Part shown: in pieces, positions 44,753 through 48,830 of the stretch
How positions within the stretch are numbered: position 1 is the first letter of the stretch
How the letters are laid out: each line of letters opens with the position of its first letter
Origin: Aurantibrevibacter sp041749595
GTDB taxonomy: Bacteria; Bacteroidota; Bacteroidia; Flavobacteriales; Flavobacteriaceae
NCBI GenBank assembly: GCA_041749595.1
Contig: JBGTBA010000178.1
Span: 1 to 48,830, forward strand
DNA length: 48,830 bases
Reading direction: 5' to 3'
Position numbers and translations under genes: made by a program
Notes under the pieces: generated by a model
The model's database searches: none
Told to the model about the DNA's origin: nothing
Seen by the model: only the letters and a program-made list of their open reading frames with translations

Positions 44753-44892
44753 GTTGATGGTTGTTGGTTATTCGTTGATGGTAATACGTTGATTTGATGG
44801 TACTTTAATAAAACCGAACGCACACTAAACTCAAAAACATTCTATTTTCGACTTATTTCGTTGATGGTTGTCCGTTGTTGGTTGATGGTACG
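44753..44892. repeat. Degenerate GTTGATGGT / GTTGTTGGT repeats
   Basis: Two blocks (44753-44801 and 44859-44892) are made of near-tandem copies of GTTGATGG and GTTGTTGG. They fill the gap after the metalloprotease gene together with the next repeat. No gene is visible in 44745-45037. Confidence 0.6.
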
Positions 44893-44915
44893 ATTTGTTC
44901 ATCCAAAAAGAAACA

Positions 44916-45033
44916 CTTCAAACAAGAAACCTAGAAACTTTCGACTTTAGACCTTCGACTTCAGACCAATTGTTTAGAAAACCCTTCAAACAAGAAACCA
45001 AAAACTTTCGACTTTAGACCTTCGACTTTAGAC
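44916..45033. repeat. Two ~50-bp direct repeats built of CTTTCGACTTTAGAC-like units
   Basis: Copy 1 (44916-44966) and copy 2 (44984-45033) both start CTTCAAACAAGAAACC and end with two units like TTCGACTTTAGAC. They differ by a few bases and a small indel, and are separated by 17 bp. They end 4 bp before the queE stop. Confidence 0.7.
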
Positions 45034-45037
45034 ATCT

Positions 45038-45670
45038 TTACGGAATATTCAAATATTTATGGGTCTGCAAAGACACTTTCCATTTTGGGTTTTTCATTAC
45101 ATAGCCCACGATCCAGGGAACCACTTTTTCCCGAACGCTCCATTCCGGTTGTAAATAAAGCATACATTTGTTGCCTACTTGGGCCGCCTGTTCTTCCGCA
45201 AAAACAAAGTCGTGCTTATTGAACACTATGATTTTCAGCTCATGGGCTTTTTTGTGAATATCCCCGACGGGGAGCTTGTTTTTTTTTGGCGAAAGGCATA
45301 TCCAGTCCCATGTGCCCGAAAGCGGATATGCTCCGGAGGTCTCTATGTGGGTTTGCAGGTTTCTTTCCTTTAATTTGGTTGTTAAGGGACCCATATCCCA
45401 AGTCAATGGTTCGCCTCCGGTAACAACAATGGTATCGGAATGTTTGGCCGCATTTTCAACAATATCCAAAATAGGTGTGGGAGGATGCGTTTCCGCATTC
45501 CAACTTTCCTTAACGTCGCACCAATGGCAGCCCACATCACACCCTCCAACACGGATAAAATAGGCCGCGGTTCCTTTGTGGAAACCTTCGCCCTGTATCG
45601 TATAAAACTCCTCCATCAAGGGCAATAGCACTCCTTTGTTTACCAATGCCGTTACTTCTTCTTTTACCAT
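45038..45670 (-). CDS. queE: QueE, 7-carboxy-7-deazaguanine synthase
   Basis: Radical SAM enzyme that converts 6-carboxytetrahydropterin to 7-carboxy-7-deazaguanine in queuosine synthesis. The 4Fe-4S motif is C44-x3-C48-x2-C51 (CDVGCHWCD). EEFYTIQGEGFHKG precedes it and TGGEPLTW (84-91) follows, all typical of QueE. Length is 210 residues. No other queuosine gene is in the window. A short frame upstream overlaps its start by 7 bp. Confidence 0.93.
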   Translation of the reverse strand: MVKEEVTALVNKGVLLPLMEEFYTIQGEGFHKGTAAYFIRVGGCDVGCHWCDVKESWNAETHPPTPILDIVENAAKHSDTIVVTGGEPLTWDMGPLTTKLKERNLQTHIETSGAYPLSGTWDWICLSPKKNKLPVGDIHKKAHELKIIVFNKHDFVFAEEQAAQVGNKCMLYLQPEWSVREKVVPWIVGYVMKNPKWKVSLQTHKYLNIP

Positions 45671-45801
45671 GCGGCAAAGATAGAAAAAAGCATTTCCTTA
45701 TCTTCCAAAGTAAAAATTTGTTTGTATTCCATTCCCAAATTTAATTCCTTGTCCACCTCACAATACTTCCTGTTGGCATAACCGGGAAAATCAAAATCCA
45801 T
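45664..45801 (-). CDS. Possible 45-residue protein or gene remnant overlapping queE
   Basis: The frame MDFDFPGYANRKYCEVDKEL... to FSIFAAW stops 7 bp inside the queE start, as operon neighbours do. The frame stays open about 90 bp further upstream with protein-like text (PRIWDYRSQPNFLG) but has no ATG, GTG or TTG there before it runs into the divergent ATPase gene. It is either a small gene or the tail of a decayed one. No family recognised. Confidence 0.35.
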   Translation of the reverse strand: MDFDFPGYANRKYCEVDKELNLGMEYKQIFTLEDKEMLFSIFAAW

Positions 45802-45921
45802 AACCTGCCCCCATTTCTGTTTAGGCCCTAAAAAGTTAGGTTGGGACCGATAATCCCAAATACGGGGATCTGTTTTTTTCTTGATTAAAATTACCCTATT
45901 TTTATCAAAAATTCGGATCCA

Positions 45922-47427
45922 ATGAGCACCAAAGATGCTTTCTTTGCACATATGGAACAGGGCTACACCACCAAAGGCGATTTTATTGCCCTGGGTGCGG
46001 CAATGTTGAACGGGGAGCCAGTGGCCAATGCCCTGGCAAAAATTCCCCTGAAAACCTTGAACAGGCATGGACTTATTGCCGGTGCCACCGGGACGGGAAA
46101 GACAAAGACTTTACAGATTTTTGCCGAAAACCTTTCGGATAAGGGTATCCCAGTGCTGTTGATGGATCTTAAAGGGGATCTGAGCGGCATTGCAATGCCC
46201 GGTCAGGAAAACCCAAAAATAGAGGAGCGCCATGCCAAAATAGGATTGCCTTTTGAGGCCAAAGGCTTTCCTGTTGAGATACTCTCCCTTTCAGAACAGG
46301 ATGGCGTAAAGCTCAGGGCAACCGTATCCGAATTTGGTCCCGTACTGCTCTCTAGGATTTTAGACCTTTCGGAGGCCCAGGAAAGCATAGTATCGGTCGT
46401 TTTTAAATATTGCGATGATAAAAAACTGCCGCTATTGGATCTTAAGGACTTTAAAAAAGTATTACAATACGCCACAGAGGGAGGAAAGGAAGAATTTTCG
46501 GAAAGTTACGGCAGGATTGCCACAAGCTCTACCGGCACCATTTTAAGAAAAGTCATTGAATTGGAGCAACAGGGGGCAGACCTGTTTTTTGGCGAAAAAT
46601 CCTTTGATGTAAACGATTTGGTCCGTATTGATGAAAATGGTAGGGGGTATATCAATATCATCCGGTTAACCGACATACAGGACAAACCCAAGCTTTTCTC
46701 CACTTTTATGTTGAGCTTACTGGCGGAAATCTATGCCACATTCCCCGAGCAGGGAGATAGTGATAGGCCGGAACTTATTTTATTTATTGACGAAGCCCAT
46801 TTAATTTTCAATGAAGCCTCCAAGGCGTTGCTAAACCAAATTGAAAATATCGTAAAGCTGATCCGTTCCAAAGGCATAGGTATCTATTTCGTTACGCAAA
46901 ACCCCACCGATGTACCAGATGCGGTTCTTGCGCAGTTGGGGTTGAAAGTGCAACATGCCCTTAGGGCGTTTACCGCAAAGGATAGGAAAGCGATAAAACT
47001 GACTGCTGAGAACTACCCTATTTCGGAATACTATGATACCAAGGAAATCCTTACCGCCTTGGGCATCGGCGAGGCATTGGTCTCGGCCTTGGATGAAAAA
47101 GGGAGACCTACCCCACTGGCAGCCACCATGCTAAGGGCGCCCATGAGTAGAATGGATGTCCTTACCGACGGAGAACTAAAATCCGTTATAAATACTTCAA
47201 GGCTTGTAAAAAAATACAATGATGTCGTGGATCGGGAAAGTGCCTATGAAATTTTAAGCGCAAAGATTGAACGGGCTGGGGAACAGTTGGAAAAAGAGAA
47301 AAACACGGCTTCCAGAACAACTACGGCCACAAGGACCAGGACCGGACTAAATCCGGTGGTCAAGGTGCTTACCAGTGCCACTTTTATACGGGGAATGCTG
47401 GGTGTGCTAAAAAAAGTAATGCGATAA
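45922..47427 (+). CDS. HerA-like ATPase (DUF853/YjgR family)
   Basis: A 501-residue P-loop ATPase of the HerA/FtsK superfamily. Walker A is GATGTGKT (54-61), Walker B is LILFIDEAH (about 285-293), and the sensor region is YFVTQNPTDVPDAVLAQLG. The family lacks a signal peptide and membrane segments; its role is probably DNA translocation or processing, but it is not established. The C-terminus has a Thr/Arg-rich stretch. It is divergent from queE and followed after 3 bp by a lipoprotein gene. Confidence 0.88.
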   Translation: MSTKDAFFAHMEQGYTTKGDFIALGAAMLNGEPVANALAKIPLKTLNRHGLIAGATGTGKTKTLQIFAENLSDKGIPVLLMDLKGDLSGIAMPGQENPKIEERHAKIGLPFEAKGFPVEILSLSEQDGVKLRATVSEFGPVLLSRILDLSEAQESIVSVVFKYCDDKKLPLLDLKDFKKVLQYATEGGKEEFSESYGRIATSSTGTILRKVIELEQQGADLFFGEKSFDVNDLVRIDENGRGYINIIRLTDIQDKPKLFSTFMLSLLAEIYATFPEQGDSDRPELILFIDEAHLIFNEASKALLNQIENIVKLIRSKGIGIYFVTQNPTDVPDAVLAQLGLKVQHALRAFTAKDRKAIKLTAENYPISEYYDTKEILTALGIGEALVSALDEKGRPTPLAATMLRAPMSRMDVLTDGELKSVINTSRLVKKYNDVVDRESAYEILSAKIERAGEQLEKEKNTASRTTTATRTRTGLNPVVKVLTSATFIRGMLGVLKKVMR

Positions 47428-47430
47428 TTT

Positions 47431-47982
47431 ATGAGGAAAATAAACATAACCTCCGTTTTGTTGGTGGTAATACTTTTTATACAATGCCAAAAAGAAAAGG
47501 ACACTACTTTTTTGATCACCAATGATTCGGTAGGTAAGCTGACCCGAGTATCGGTTTTTACCCAATTGGACAGTATTTATGCGCTTGATTCCATCGTTAA
47601 GGACACCCTGCGGATACAATTGGGGGAAAATGCCAAAAAAGTAAGGATCTATGAAAAAGGAGGCAAGCATTTGCTTACCCTTACTCCTGGTACGGATAGC
47701 GTCCCAAAAGTTGAAAACATACGGATCTTCGATCCCCGGTTTGTAACCGATAAGGGCGTGGGCCTCAACAGTACCTTTAAGGATATCAAAGACAATTATC
47801 CCATAAAAAAAATAGTGACCTCCATGAACAACGTGGTGATCTTCCTTAAGGGCAGCGATCTGTATTTTACCATTGACAAACAGGAACTGCCCGCCAGCCT
47901 GCGCTATGCCGGCAGTACCAATATAGAGGAAGTACAGATTCCGGACGCCGCCAAGATAAAGTATGTTATGGTTGGGTGGTAA
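47431..47982 (+). CDS. Hypothetical lipoprotein
   Basis: A 183-residue protein with lipoprotein signal (LFIQC, Cys19) and a beta-rich remainder that includes VTSMNNVVIFLKGSDLYFTIDKQELP. No family recognised. It follows the ATPase gene by 3 bp and is probably co-transcribed, although an envelope protein with a cytoplasmic ATPase is an odd pair. Confidence 0.7.
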   Translation: MRKINITSVLLVVILFIQCQKEKDTTFLITNDSVGKLTRVSVFTQLDSIYALDSIVKDTLRIQLGENAKKVRIYEKGGKHLLTLTPGTDSVPKVENIRIFDPRFVTDKGVGLNSTFKDIKDNYPIKKIVTSMNNVVIFLKGSDLYFTIDKQELPASLRYAGSTNIEEVQIPDAAKIKYVMVGW

Positions 47983-48055
47983 TACTTGTACAATGGGGAT
48001 ATTTGGTCGTAACGGTTAAGTCCTTATGTCTTTTCCCCCTTTTTAATCTGTAGAT

Positions 48056-48693
48056 TTGAAAAACCTTCTCAATACATTTCTTCCATTGGCATACGGCACC
48101 TATTTTAACGGCCTGTCCGTTTTCTCTATAGAGCGGGCCGCGGAAAAAGCCTTTAGATTGTTCTGCACCCCCAGAAAAGGAAGGGTCCTTCCGCATCAGG
48201 AAGCCTACCTCAACGAGGCAAAAAACGAGGTGCTGGAGATGGGGGGATGCGTATCCAAACCTATCAGTGGCAGGGCAAAAAAGAGACTGTTTTATTGATC
48301 CACGGGTGGGAAAGCAATGTGTTCAGGTGGCGCAACCTCATCGGTTTTTTACAGGATGAGGGATACCACATCGTGGCTTTTGATGCCCCCGGCCATGGAA
48401 ATTCATCGGACAGCCTGTTCAATTTGCCCATTTACTCAGAATGCGCAAATTACATGGTAGAAAAATATGCCCCCAAGCACATCATTGGCCATTCCTTGGG
48501 CGGAATGACCGCCATTTACCAGCAATACCTGCATCTAAGCCCCTCGGTGGAAAAATTGGTTACCTTGAGCGTCCCTTCCGATCTGGCGGATATTATGGAC
48601 AACTATCAGAAACTGCTTCGTTTCAATGATCGTGTCTTGGAAGGCCTGGACAATTATTTTTCAAAAAACCATGCCATCACGAGAGAGCACTGA
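48056..48693 (+). pseudogene. Alpha/beta hydrolase, broken by a frameshift and by an insertion element
   Basis: The first 60-odd residues (KAFRLFCTPRKGRVLPHQEAYL) are read from a TTG start at 48056. The rest (TVLLIHGWESNVFRW, FDAPGHGNSS, nucleophile Ser in GHSLGGM) is read from 48247 one frame away. A run of six G at 48241-48246 marks the break; one added G would restore EMGGMRIQTYQW. The protein then stops at 48693 after ITREH, about 80 residues short of the usual end and without the catalytic His region, where element-like DNA begins. Intact, it would be a serine hydrolase of about 280 residues. Confidence 0.75.
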
Positions 48694-48830
48694 AAAAGTC
48701 ATTCTATTTCAGTAATTATTAAAAAAGCGATTGAATAAACTTTGGTTTTATAAGGCTATTTTTGACTCATTTATTGAATTGCCCTTTTAGTTTAAGTATT
48801 CTTTTCAGGTTCACGGTAAATATTGCGATG
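48685..48830 (-). mobile_element. End of an insertion sequence, runs off the window
   Basis: The hydrolase frame ends abruptly at GAGCACTGAAAAAGTC (48685-48700). On the minus strand this reads GACTTTTTCAGTGCTC, which resembles the ends of IS1182-family elements as I remember them. The AT-rich DNA behind it leads to the C-terminus of a transposase. Only one end is present; target duplication cannot be seen. Confidence 0.5.
48767..48830 (-). CDS. Transposase, C-terminal 20 residues
   Basis: The minus-strand frame ending at 48767 reads AIFTVNLKRILKLKG and stops soon after. The pattern of a hydrophobic helix with N-L-K-R is typical of the last helix of DDE transposases (IS4/IS5/IS1182 groups). 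The rest lies beyond the window. Confidence 0.45.
   Translation of the reverse strand, partial: IAIFTVNLKRILKLKGQFNK

Noticed and set aside
1..48830. tRNA, rRNA, CRISPR arrays, defence islands or prophage genes
   Set aside because: None seen on reading both strands; the only mobile DNA is the insertion element at the right end.

Overview
The window is chromosomal DNA of a bacterium of the phylum Bacteroidota, most likely a marine member of the Flavobacteriaceae. The signs are the cell-shape cluster directly behind purH, a PorP/SprF protein of the type IX secretion kind, many lipoproteins with Cys lipoboxes, weak ribosome binding sites, and promoters of the TAnnTTTG (-7) type. No genus is assigned. 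No rRNA, tRNA or CRISPR array was seen.

Layout. (1) 1-6.4 kb: 3' end of purH, then mreB-mreC-mreD-mrdA-rodA, the elongation machinery, with overlapping genes. (2) 6.4-12.3 kb: a secreted DNA/RNA endonuclease, an OB-fold lipoprotein with an out-of-frame T11 tract in its signal peptide, and a TesA-like lipoprotein esterase divergent from a YbbA/YbbP-type ABC transporter. (3) 12.5-22 kb: a PfkB kinase, a LacI regulator with dyad sites upstream, and an operon glgE-maltokinase-glgB-GH30 that makes alpha-glucan from maltose 1-phosphate; no trehalose synthase is present. (4) 22-25.4 kb: a PD40 protein without an OmpA domain and a PorP/SprF barrel with a C-terminal SPOR domain. (5) 25.4-28.5 kb: an 889-bp non-coding stretch, a LuxR-type response regulator with Glu at the phosphorylation site, and an exonuclease/GIY-YIG fusion. 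(6) 28.5-32.6 kb, minus strand: a sulfur island (41-aa membrane protein, DUF2892 protein, MBL-fold/double-rhodanese protein, SulP transporter). (7) 32.6-45 kb: mixed housekeeping and surface genes (S15-type hydrolase, aldose epimerase, CotH lipoprotein, SYLF protein, cysteine synthase, LolC/E-type permease, NamZ/DUF1343 lipoprotein, sterol-desaturase family enzyme, YkgJ cluster protein, methyltransferase, metalloprotease lipoprotein) with repeat-rich gaps. (8) 45-48.8 kb: queE, a HerA-like ATPase with a lipoprotein, then an alpha/beta hydrolase broken by a frameshift and by an insertion element that runs off the window.

The strongest unexplained signal is in the sulfur island. The MBL-rhodanese and SulP genes each have the dyad GTAAC-N4-GTTAC followed after exactly 22 bp by an identical -7 box, TAATTTTG. 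Two further dyads with a TGA-N6-TCA core lie at the same centre-to-box distance before the DUF2892 cluster and the 41-aa membrane protein. This is the geometry of class II Crp/Fnr activation and suggests a small sulfur regulon whose regulator is encoded elsewhere.
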